Translations under genes and position numbers: made by a program
The notes under the pieces: generated by a model
The model's database searches: none
Seen by the model: the letters and a program-made list of their open reading frames with translations, nothing else
What the model was told of the DNA's origin: nothing
From: Rhizobacter koreensis
Lineage (GTDB): Bacteria > Pseudomonadota > Gammaproteobacteria > Burkholderiales > Burkholderiaceae_C
Direction of reading: 5' to 3'
Assembly: GCF_013366375.1 (NCBI RefSeq)
Contig: NZ_JABWMJ010000001.1
Location: 744,001 to 808,000, forward strand
DNA length: 64,000 nt
Shown here: positions 57,133 through 64,000 of the stretch, in pieces
How the letters are laid out: each line of letters opens with the position of its first letter
Numbering within the stretch: position 1 is the first letter of the stretch

Positions 57133-57206
57133 GGTGCCGGGGGCACCGTCGCGACAGGACGCAAAGCTTCATCTTGGGAAGCATCGGACGTGCGCCCTCC
57201 GGTGCC
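57133..57206 (+). other. Candidate structured RNA leader upstream of PEP-CTERM gene
   Basis: The 382-base interval 57032-57413 carries no gene. Within it GGCACC (57142-57147) can pair either with GGTGCC at 57133-57138 (7-bp hairpin with GGG loop) or with GGTGCC at 57201-57206, a mutually exclusive arrangement. The enclosed part has GGACGCAAAGC (57157-57167), reminiscent of the cyclic-di-GMP-I (GEMM) core, and a GCTTC/GAAGC stem, but lacks the GCAAACC and GAAA-loop blocks. The rest has a direct repeat AATTAGTT (near 57301 and 57317). A regulatory leader is possible, not proven. Confidence 0.3.
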
Positions 57207-57413
57207 TCGCGCGCGCCTGGAACGAAGCAAACGGAACGGCCGGACGGTCGCAGCGCGCAGGCGTTCCAGGAGGACCGTTCCGCACAAACCCCTATTCGGC
57301 GAATTAGTTCATTCCGTAAATTAGTTGACGGGCGGTCAATCCACGACCAGCCCGCCCGGGCATCCGCAGCAGGTTGGCTCGCTGGATTCCATTCAACACA
57401 TCTGGGGGACACG

Positions 57414-58064
57414 ATGTCACACGCTCTCGAGAAGACCAAGAAAACGCTCGCCCGCCTGCTGCTCGCCGCCGGCCTTGCCGCCACGGCACAGGCAGCCTCG
57501 GCCGATGCGTACACCGCGCGGGGCTCGTTCGCGCGCGACGACGACGTCCGCTTCTTCTCGCTGACGGTGTCGACCGCCGGCCTCGTCACCGCCACCAGCA
57601 TCGGCTACGCGGGCGGCACGGGCGTCAATGGTCAGACCATCGGCCGCGGCGGTTTCGACACCATGCTGTACCTCTACAGCAGTGCCGGCTCGCTGCTCGC
57701 GCAGAGCGATGACGGCGTCAACGCCGCCACCGATCCGGTGACCGGCCTCGCCGCCGACGCCGGGCTGTCGATCGTGCTGGGCATCGGCAACTACCTCCTC
57801 GCGCTCACCCAGTACGACAACTCCGCGCTCGGCGACCTCTCGGCGGGCTTCTTCAACGCGGGTGCCGGCAACTTCACCCCGGCGCTTTCGGGCAATTGCC
57901 CGGCGACTTCATTCTGTGACTGGACCGGAAACGCCCGCACGGCCAACTGGGCACTCAACATCACCGGCGTCACCTCGATTCCCGAGCCCGCGAGCCTCGG
58001 TCTGGCGTTCGCCGGCCTCGCCGTCGCCGGTCTGCTGCGTCGGCGTCGCGAGCCGGCCGCCTGA
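57414..58064 (+). CDS. PEP-CTERM protein, DVUA0089-like
   Basis: A 216-residue exported protein; the signal peptide ends near AQAAS (about 28-30). The body (GSFARDDDVRFFSLTVSTAG, GGFDTMLYLYSSAGSLLAQS) resembles the pre-peptidase/DVUA0089 beta-sandwich group. The C-terminal sorting signal is IPEPASLGLAFAGLAVAGLL then RRRREPAA. GGGGGAC precedes the ATG. It leads two tannase-like genes with a 40-base gap, mirroring the PEP-CTERM/DUF6351 pair near 20 kb. Confidence 0.9.
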   Translation: MSHALEKTKKTLARLLLAAGLAATAQAASADAYTARGSFARDDDVRFFSLTVSTAGLVTATSIGYAGGTGVNGQTIGRGGFDTMLYLYSSAGSLLAQSDDGVNAATDPVTGLAADAGLSIVLGIGNYLLALTQYDNSALGDLSAGFFNAGAGNFTPALSGNCPATSFCDWTGNARTANWALNITGVTSIPEPASLGLAFAGLAVAGLLRRRREPAA

Positions 58065-58104
58065 GCGGCCGCCGCAACCACAACACACGCACAGGAGACA
58101 CGAC

Positions 58105-60033
58105 ATGACGTTCCAGCTCAAGTGCCTCGGCGCTGCCGTCGCGCTGCTCGGTACCCTTGCGGCGCAGCCCGCGCTCGCCATCAATGGCTACGACTTCGAG
58201 ACCTTCACCTTTCCCGGCTCGGCCCCCGACGCCACGACGGTGACGATCACCGGGCCCTCGCAGGCGCTCGTCCTGCGCTCGACGGTGCTGCTCAACGGCA
58301 AGAACGTCACGTCGCTGTTCGTTCCGGTGCCCGGCACCGCATCGATGGTCGGCACGGTTCCGGGCCTCGTCGCGGGTGCCAACACGCTGACGCTGCTCTC
58401 GGGCAAGACCTCGAGTGCGCCGCTCGCCCAGGTGCGGGTGCAGGTCATCACGCAGGCCGACTGCAACGCCGCCAAGCTCGGGACCGCGATTCCCACGTCG
58501 GCCATCGGCGAGCCGGTGAGCGGCGTCAACCTCACGGGGTTCGTCTGGACCGCGGCGCCCGCGAACGGCTCGAACCAGGCGTACTGCCGCGTCAACGGCA
58601 ACATGACGCCGATCGATCCGGCGGCACCGAACATCAACTTCGGCGTCACCCTGCCGCAGCGCTGGGCCTATCGCTACGCGCAAATGGGCGGCGGCGGCAT
58701 GAACGGCTCGGTCCCCGGCCTCGCCGGCGCCGACTACAACAACCGCGGCATGGCCACCGCCGGGAGCGACTCCGGCCACTCGGGGTTCGGCAACGCCTGG
58801 GCCGTCAACGACGAGGCGATGAAGAACCTCGGCTACATGCAGATGAAGAAGACGCGCGACGCCGCGTTCGTGCTGCAGCAGAGCGCGTACGGCGCCACGC
58901 CGACCGCGGCCTACTGGTTCGGCAGCTCGCAAGGCGGGCGCGAGGGCCTGACGATGGCGCAGCGCTATCCGAACGACTACGACGGCATCTCGGTCAGCGT
59001 GCCGATCGTCAACTTCTCGTCGTTGATGCTCGCGCCCGAGTGGATCCGCATCCAGGAGAAGCCGCTTGCCAACTGGGTCACGCCGGCCAAGCGCACCGCG
59101 ATCGCCACCGAGGTGATCCGCCAGTGCGACGGGCTCGACGGGCTCGCCGACGGCGTGATCAACAACTACATGGCGTGCCGTGCGATCTTCGACGTGACGC
59201 AGGGCGCCCCGGGCCGGCAGCCGTGGGCCGCCAAGCGCTGCCCCGGCAACGTCGACCCGAACCCGGCCGACACCACCGCCGCCGCCTGCCTTACCGACGG
59301 GCAGATCTCGACCCTGCAGTTCACGCACCAGCGCTACTTCTTCGCGACGCCGCTCGCGTTCAACAATCCGTCGTTCGGCATGTGGCTGCCGGGCACCGAT
59401 CCGGGCGGCAGCGGCCTCATCGAATCGCAGCGCTACCGCGGCCAGGAGGGCGCCGCGGCCAACGCGCCGATCCACTCGCATCTGGGCATCGCCGGCGTCA
59501 CCGGGTTCCTGTACCAGGACCTGAACGCGAACCCGCTCGACTATGTCGAGGGCGGCGCGCTGAACGATCGTCGCGTCGCGATCTCGCCGTTCCTCGACGC
59601 GACCGATCCGAACCTCAATCCGTTCCGCGCCTCCGGCGGCAAGCTGCTGTCGGTGATCGGCACCAACGACACGCTGGCCTCGCCGGGCTCGCAGCTCGAC
59701 TACTACCAGTCGGTGATCAACCTGATGGGACAGGGCACCCTCGACCAGTTCGCCCGCTTCTGGGTCATGCCGATGGGCAACCACGGCCTGGGCGGGACCA
59801 GCTACAACGTCAACGGCGAGGGTCAGCCCAACACCACCTTCAACATCCCGAACAGCCTGGATCGGGTGACGATGCTGGTGAACTGGGTCGAGCGCGGCGT
59901 CGCCCCGCCGCTCACGGCCACGGTGACGAGCGGTGCGCGCTCGCTCCCGCTTTGCCAGTACCCGAAGTACCCGCGCTACAACGGCACCGGCAGCGTGACC
60001 GACGCGGCCAGCTACAGCTGCGCCAACCTCTGA
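58105..60033 (+). CDS. Tannase-like secreted esterase lacking the active-site disulfide
   Basis: A 642-residue exported protein with signal peptide ending ALAI near residue 25. N-terminal domain (about 27-115) contains ALVLRSTVLLNGKNVTSLFV, shared with the neighbour at 60099. The tannase hydrolase domain has nucleophile Ser275 in YWFGSSQGGREGL, an Asp in VIGTNDTLASPGSQ and a His in PMGNHGLGG. Both motif cysteines (CS and HC) are replaced, by Ser274 and Gly. AGGAGA precedes the ATG. A strong hairpin separates it from the next esterase gene. Confidence 0.85.
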   Translation: MTFQLKCLGAAVALLGTLAAQPALAINGYDFETFTFPGSAPDATTVTITGPSQALVLRSTVLLNGKNVTSLFVPVPGTASMVGTVPGLVAGANTLTLLSGKTSSAPLAQVRVQVITQADCNAAKLGTAIPTSAIGEPVSGVNLTGFVWTAAPANGSNQAYCRVNGNMTPIDPAAPNINFGVTLPQRWAYRYAQMGGGGMNGSVPGLAGADYNNRGMATAGSDSGHSGFGNAWAVNDEAMKNLGYMQMKKTRDAAFVLQQSAYGATPTAAYWFGSSQGGREGLTMAQRYPNDYDGISVSVPIVNFSSLMLAPEWIRIQEKPLANWVTPAKRTAIATEVIRQCDGLDGLADGVINNYMACRAIFDVTQGAPGRQPWAAKRCPGNVDPNPADTTAAACLTDGQISTLQFTHQRYFFATPLAFNNPSFGMWLPGTDPGGSGLIESQRYRGQEGAAANAPIHSHLGIAGVTGFLYQDLNANPLDYVEGGALNDRRVAISPFLDATDPNLNPFRASGGKLLSVIGTNDTLASPGSQLDYYQSVINLMGQGTLDQFARFWVMPMGNHGLGGTSYNVNGEGQPNTTFNIPNSLDRVTMLVNWVERGVAPPLTATVTSGARSLPLCQYPKYPRYNGTGSVTDAASYSCANL

Positions 60034-60063
60034 CGCACCGCGCATGACGCGCTGACCCAACGA

Positions 60064-60087
60064 GGGCGCCGGCACGTACCGGCGCCC
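60064..60087 (+). other. Intercistronic 9-bp hairpin between esterase genes
   Basis: GGGCGCCGG-CACGTA-CCGGCGCCC is a perfect 9-bp stem with a 6-base loop. It ends 11 bases before the start codon of the next gene and just upstream of its GGAG ribosome binding site. There is no T-tract, so it may stabilise the upstream mRNA, partly terminate, or shield the ribosome site. Confidence 0.55.
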
Positions 60088-60098
60088 CTGGAGACAAC

Positions 60099-61982
60099 AT
60101 GAACCTTCGATCGATCCGCCCGATCGCCCTGGCTGCGGCCGTGGCGACCGGCGGGGCGGGTGCCGCCCACGCCGCCGACGGCTACACCATCCAGAGCCTC
60201 AACGATCAGCCGACACCCGAGTTCGTGCGCGACGGCAACAGCGTCCGCATCCGCGTGACGGCGCCGAGCACGGCACTCGTGCTGCGCTCGACGGTGCGGC
60301 TCAACGGCCAGAACGTCACGTCCCTGCTCGTCCCCGACGGCAGCGGCGCCCTGGCCGGCACCGTCACCGGCCTGCGCACCGGCGTCAACCTGTTCGAGGT
60401 CTTCGCAGGCAAGACCTCCGGCCCGCCGCTCGCGCGCTACACGGTCTCGACAGCGCTGACGCCGCAGCTCGGCTGCGCCTCGCTGGTCGGTATCCAGATC
60501 CCGCCGGCGCTGCTCGACGAGCCCGCCGACGCGGTCACCATCACCTCGGCGGTACCTACGGCGGCCACGGCCACCCTGCCGGCCCACTGCATCGTGCGCG
60601 GCACGGCCAACCCGCACGTCGGCGCCAACGGCACCCGCTTCGCGATCGGCTTCGAGGTGCGCCTGCCGACCCAGTGGAGCGGCCGCCTCTCGTTCCAGGG
60701 CGGCGGTGGCAACGACGGCAGCATCGGCGCCGCGACCGGCAACAGCACCGGCGGGCTGCCGACGCTGGCGCGCGGCTTCGTGGTGGTCTCGACCGACGGC
60801 GGCCACACCGGCGGCAGCGCCGCGTCGTTCGGGTTCGACGAGCAGGCGCGCATCGATCACGCCTACAACGCCTATGACAAGTCGGCGGTGATCGCCAAGG
60901 CGCTCACCAACCTCTACTACGGCAAGAACCCCGATCGGTCGTACTTCCAGGGCTGCTCGGGCGGTGGGCGCCAGGGCATGATGTTCACGCAACGCTTCCC
61001 GGAATACTTCGACGGCGTGATCGCCGGCGCCCCGGCGATGCGCGTCGCGACCGGCGCGTCGATCTCGGCCGCCTGGGAATCGCAGGTCTACCGCTCGATC
61101 GCGCCGACCAACGCGAATGGTCAGCCCATTCTGAGCCAGGCGTTCTCGAACGCCGACCTGACGCTGGTGGGCAACGCGATCCTGCAGCAGTGCGATGCGC
61201 TCGACGGCCTCGCCGACGGCAGCGTCAACAACTACCAGGCCTGCAACTTCGACCCCGGCGTGCTGCAGTGCACCGGACCCAAGACCGCGAGCTGCCTCGC
61301 GCCGGAGCAGGTGACCGCGCTGCGCACCGGGTTCGGCGGGCCGCGCAACTCGGCTGGCCAGCCGCTCTACGTCAACTGGGCCTACGATCCCGACATCTCC
61401 AACGCCGGCTGGCGCTCCTGGAAGCTCGGCACGTCGACCACCGCGACGCCCAACTCGGCATTCGTCTCGCTGATCCAGGACGCGATGGCCAACGAGTTCT
61501 TCACGCCGCCCGACCCCGCGTTCAACATCTTCAACTTCAACTTCGATACCGACCCGGCGCGCATGCTCGCCGAGGACGCGATCTACGGCACGTGGAAGGA
61601 CGATCAGCTGGCCGCGTACCGCGCCCACGGCGGCAAGCTGCTCATCTACCACGGCATCGCGGACCCGATCTTCTCGGTGGTCGAGAGCATCGACTACGTG
61701 AACCGCGTCTGGGCCAGGAACGGCGGTCAGGCCGAGGGCTCGACCTTCGTGCGCCACTTTCCGGTGCCGGGCATGGTGCATTGCAGCGGCGGCCCGGCGA
61801 CCGATCGCTTCGACTCGTTCGCAGCGATCATGGACTGGGTCGAGAACGGCAACGCGCCCGACAGCCTGCTCGCCACCGGCGCCGCGTTCCCGGGTCGGAG
61901 CCGACCGATTTGCGCCTATCCGAGGCAGGCGCGCTACGTCGGCGGCGACGTCAACAGCGCGAGCAGCTTCGTCTGCCAATAG
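60099..61982 (+). CDS. Secreted tannase/feruloyl-esterase-family hydrolase
   Basis: A 627-residue exported esterase; signal peptide ends near AHAAD (residue 26). N-terminal domain (about 28-118) with ALVLRSTVRLNGQNVTSLLV is paralogous to the domain in the preceding gene. The full CS-D-HC motif is present: YFQGCSGGGRQGMM (Cys286-Ser287), YHGIADPIFSVVE (Asp522) and PGMVHCSGGPATDR (His561-Cys562). Extra lid cysteines are present. It should hydrolyse aromatic carboxylic esters; the substrate is unknown. Co-transcription with the PEP-CTERM and preceding esterase genes is likely. Confidence 0.9.
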   Translation: MNLRSIRPIALAAAVATGGAGAAHAADGYTIQSLNDQPTPEFVRDGNSVRIRVTAPSTALVLRSTVRLNGQNVTSLLVPDGSGALAGTVTGLRTGVNLFEVFAGKTSGPPLARYTVSTALTPQLGCASLVGIQIPPALLDEPADAVTITSAVPTAATATLPAHCIVRGTANPHVGANGTRFAIGFEVRLPTQWSGRLSFQGGGGNDGSIGAATGNSTGGLPTLARGFVVVSTDGGHTGGSAASFGFDEQARIDHAYNAYDKSAVIAKALTNLYYGKNPDRSYFQGCSGGGRQGMMFTQRFPEYFDGVIAGAPAMRVATGASISAAWESQVYRSIAPTNANGQPILSQAFSNADLTLVGNAILQQCDALDGLADGSVNNYQACNFDPGVLQCTGPKTASCLAPEQVTALRTGFGGPRNSAGQPLYVNWAYDPDISNAGWRSWKLGTSTTATPNSAFVSLIQDAMANEFFTPPDPAFNIFNFNFDTDPARMLAEDAIYGTWKDDQLAAYRAHGGKLLIYHGIADPIFSVVESIDYVNRVWARNGGQAEGSTFVRHFPVPGMVHCSGGPATDRFDSFAAIMDWVENGNAPDSLLATGAAFPGRSRPICAYPRQARYVGGDVNSASSFVCQ

Positions 61983-61990
61983 GCGGGCGC

Positions 61991-62017
61991 CGCCCCGGTG
62001 CCGCGCGCGCCGGGGCG
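61991..62017. terminator. Hairpin after the esterase cluster
   Basis: CGCCCCGG and CCGGGGCG form an 8-bp stem with an 11-base loop nine bases after the stop codon, followed by CGTTTCG. It lies between convergent genes and probably ends the esterase operon. Confidence 0.55.
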
Positions 62018-62157
62018 CGTTTCGCGCCACGGCGGCTCGAGCGTGTTGCGGATCGCCGGCTGACCGGCAGACGCCAAAGCACCGCGCCCCCAGGCCCTGA
62101 CGACGGCTTCCGAATCGCGATCGCACCGGCGGCTCGGCACGACCCGCGGCGGCCGCT

Positions 62158-63324
62158 TCAGAGCATCGGCAGGTCGTACTCCGGGTCGAATTCGGGCTTG
62201 CCGGCAGTGATGCGGTTGCGCAGCATCCGCAACGTCGGCTTGAGCCCCGACCAGAGCGCCAGCGCACGGCCGCGCGCGGTCGGGGCGAATACCGCTGCCG
62301 AGTACACCGCATCGCCCGTCACGCTCCAGTAGCGCTTGTACGCGTTGCGGCCGGGGCCGAGGTAGTAGCGGTCGTGGCGGCCGTCGAACAGGCGCCGGAT
62401 GACTTCGCGGTTCAGGTAGGTGCCCGGCGAGGCGTGCTGGTGGGTCTCGTCGAAGTCGGCGCGTAGCGCATGCACGCAGCGCCGATAGACGAGCTGGTAC
62501 TCCATGGCGATCGGCTCGCCACCCACGCGCAGCAGCCAAAGCGAGAGCCAGCCGTTGGCGAACGCCACGTCGGTGAGCTGGCGCATGAAGGCGAGCGGCC
62601 CGGGTTGTTCGAGGCCGGTGCTGGTGGTGTGCTTCCAGCTGCGCCGCGAGATGCCTACCGCTTCGTCGAAGGCGGCCTGCGCGCGGCGAACGTCGTGCGC
62701 GGCAGTGTCGATGCACTCGATCTCGACCGTGCCGATTCGCGCGAGCCGGTTCGACGCGAGGTTGAACGCCTTCTTCAGCTTGCGCGAGCGCTCGGCGTGG
62801 TACGCGTCCCAGGTGCCGCGCAGGTCGACGTACAGGTTGCAGTCGTCGGCGGCGAGGCGCCAGGTCGCCTCACGCGCCTTGAGCGCCGGCAGCAGCGCGC
62901 GCTGCAGCAGGGAGTCGGGCGCGAGGCGATCGAACCGCAGCACGTCCCACGTCGACGCGATGTCGAGCAGCGCGTGGGCGATCGCCTCGCAGACGGCGAA
63001 CGCGCGCGTCGGGTCGGTCTGCACGTCGCACCATTGCGCGTCGGGCACGGCCAGGAATTCGAGCGTGCGACTGGCGGCGCGCGGCCGCAGCAGCGGCAGC
63101 ACGCCGACCAGATCGTCATCCGCACCGTGCGCACAGATGATCAGGAGGTCGGCATCGAGACGGCGCCAGGCCCAGGCCGCGGCGTGCCATTCGTGGCGCA
63201 TGAAGACCGAGCCGCCGCCACGCGCGGCGAGCGCGTTCCAGCCCGCCTCGAGTCCGCGAAACCCGATGTCGTCGTCGACGACACGAATGCGCAACGCAGC
63301 GTCGGACGGGCGGGTGGTCTTCAT
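62158..63324 (-). CDS. CelD/BcsL (FemAB-like) GNAT-fold acyltransferase
   Basis: A 388-residue protein with two GNAT-like halves: FMRHEWHAAAWAWRRLDADL near the start and, later, YHAERSRKLKKAFNLASNRL, IAMEYQLVYRRCVHALRADF and YLGPGRNAYKRYWSVTGDAV. This is the Acetyltransf_6/CelD pattern linked to exopolysaccharide or cellulose modification. It is divergent from a glycosyltransferase gene, supporting an exopolysaccharide role. PEP-CTERM genomes usually carry such clusters. Confidence 0.8.
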   Translation of the reverse strand: MKTTRPSDAALRIRVVDDDIGFRGLEAGWNALAARGGGSVFMRHEWHAAAWAWRRLDADLLIICAHGADDDLVGVLPLLRPRAASRTLEFLAVPDAQWCDVQTDPTRAFAVCEAIAHALLDIASTWDVLRFDRLAPDSLLQRALLPALKAREATWRLAADDCNLYVDLRGTWDAYHAERSRKLKKAFNLASNRLARIGTVEIECIDTAAHDVRRAQAAFDEAVGISRRSWKHTTSTGLEQPGPLAFMRQLTDVAFANGWLSLWLLRVGGEPIAMEYQLVYRRCVHALRADFDETHQHASPGTYLNREVIRRLFDGRHDRYYLGPGRNAYKRYWSVTGDAVYSAAVFAPTARGRALALWSGLKPTLRMLRNRITAGKPEFDPEYDLPML

Positions 63325-63477
63325 GGGGTGAGGGCATGCTAGCGTGCGGCGGTGCTAACCCTATCGGGGCGTCTACCGGTGCGAGTGCTTGCAAGATGTA
63401 AGTGGCGGAGCCCCGCGCGGCGCTGCGACAGCCGCCGAGCCACGGCCGAACGCGGCCGACGGCGCCCATGAAGCACG

Positions 63478-64000
63478 CGCTGTTCGCCGCGTTCCAGTAT
63501 CCGCCCGACGGCAGCAGCAGCGGCGTGCTGCGCACCCTCAAGCACACGCGCTACCTGGTCGACTTCGGCTGGCGCGTGACGGTGCTCGCCCCGAGCGTCG
63601 ACGCCTACGAGCACCTCGACCGCGACCTCGTTGCACAGGTGCCCGAGTGCGTCAAGGTGGTGCGCACGCGCTATCTCAACAGCAAGCGACACCTCGGCGT
63701 GCGTGGCCGCTACCTCGCGCTCAGCGCGCTGCCCGACGTGTGGGTCGGCTGGCTGCCGTTCGCACTGCGCGCGGCGTGGCGCATCGCCGCCGACGACCCT
63801 TTCGAGGTGGTTTATTCGACGAGTCCGCCGGCCACTGCGCATCTCGTCGCACGCGCCGTCGCGCGCCGGCTTGGCGTTCCATGGGTCGCCGACTTCCGCG
63901 ACCCATGGTTCGAGGAGCCGCCCGAGCCCGGGGCGCCGAGCGGGCGCGTGTTCCGCGCGATCGACCGCCGCCTCGAGCGCAGCGTCGTCGCCGAAGCGTC
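63478..64000 (+). CDS. GT4-type glycosyltransferase (partial, 3' end beyond window)
   Basis: 174 codons are visible. MKHALFAAFQYPPDGSSSGV and LRTLKHTRYLVDFGWRVTVL form the usual N-terminal acceptor-binding start of a GT-B glycosyltransferase (RcFaaFQYPPxxS type). VVYSTSPPATAHLVARAVAR and VPWVADFRDPWFEEP are strongly typical of exopolysaccharide GT4 enzymes. The donor-binding half is outside the window. It is divergent from the acyltransferase gene with a 153-base gap. Confidence 0.88.

Noticed and set aside
57133..57206. Confident cyclic-di-GMP-I riboswitch
   Set aside because: Only GGACGCAAAGC and a pairing switch are present; the GCAAACC block and GNRA-capped stem of GEMM are not found, so it is kept only as a low-confidence leader.
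63378..63392. Sigma-54 promoter upstream of the glycosyltransferase
   Set aside because: GG and GC elements are 11 bases apart instead of 10 and the flanking consensus is poor.

Overview
The window is a very GC-rich (roughly 70% by eye), densely coded stretch of a chromosome from a betaproteobacterium, most likely Burkholderiales. The pointers are a Bug/TctC-type periplasmic solute-binding protein, a ProQ/FinO protein with a long Ala-rich N-terminus, DUF3606, a leucine-degradation (liu) cluster, PEP-CTERM proteins and several tannase-type secreted esterases. No phage, insertion sequence, CRISPR array or rRNA is seen. The window cuts a vanadium haloperoxidase gene at its left edge and a glycosyltransferase gene at its right edge.

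Layout: 1-1.6 kb holds the secreted vanadium haloperoxidase. 1.9-5.8 kb holds a TPP riboswitch followed by thiO-thiS-thiG and a periplasmic binding protein. 5.9-8.3 kb holds rtcB, a tRNA-Pro with the unusual anticodon AGG, a small promoter-ORF-terminator unit and an HTH gene. 8.5-13.7 kb holds a LapA-like protein, a PQQ dehydrogenase, YidB/DUF937, a BamE-like lipoprotein and a DHA2 drug exporter. 13.7-19.4 kb holds D-tartrate dehydratase, a LysR regulator, glutaryl-CoA dehydrogenase with a CoA-transferase, and a TctC protein. 19.6-22.4 kb holds a DUF6351/tannase-like secreted esterase with a PEP-CTERM protein. 22.5-27.0 kb is a complete D-glucarate route: dehydratase, KDG aldolase, tartronate semialdehyde reductase, glycerate kinase. 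27.2-30.7 kb holds AzlCD, an APC permease and an exported methyltransferase-like protein.

31-37.2 kb (minus strand) is liuB-liuC-liuD-liuE for leucine degradation. Between liuC and liuD lie three tandem 149-bp repeats, each an ORF that imitates the first codons of liuD. 37.4-43.3 kb holds DUF3606, MscS, small hypotheticals, ProQ, an RraA-like protein, DUF445 and a small zinc-ribbon protein. 43.5-49.8 kb holds an M16 peptidase pair (one catalytic, one not), an ABM-fold protein, an MFS transporter and a CAP-like lipoprotein. 49.8-54.3 kb is a metal-resistance block: a P1B-ATPase divergent from a MerR regulator, which is coupled to chrA. 54.4-62 kb holds a tannase lipoprotein, a MarR regulator, a PEP-CTERM protein and two further tannase-like esterases. 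62-64 kb holds a CelD/FemAB-type acyltransferase and a GT4 glycosyltransferase that look like exopolysaccharide genes.

Together the genes describe an environmental heterotroph that takes up and degrades sugar acids, dicarboxylates, leucine and lysine-derived glutarate. It also exports several esterases that may attack plant phenolic esters. The most unusual items are the triplicated liuD-start repeat, the tRNA-Pro(AGG) beside rtcB, and the repeated pairing of PEP-CTERM proteins with tannase-like esterases.
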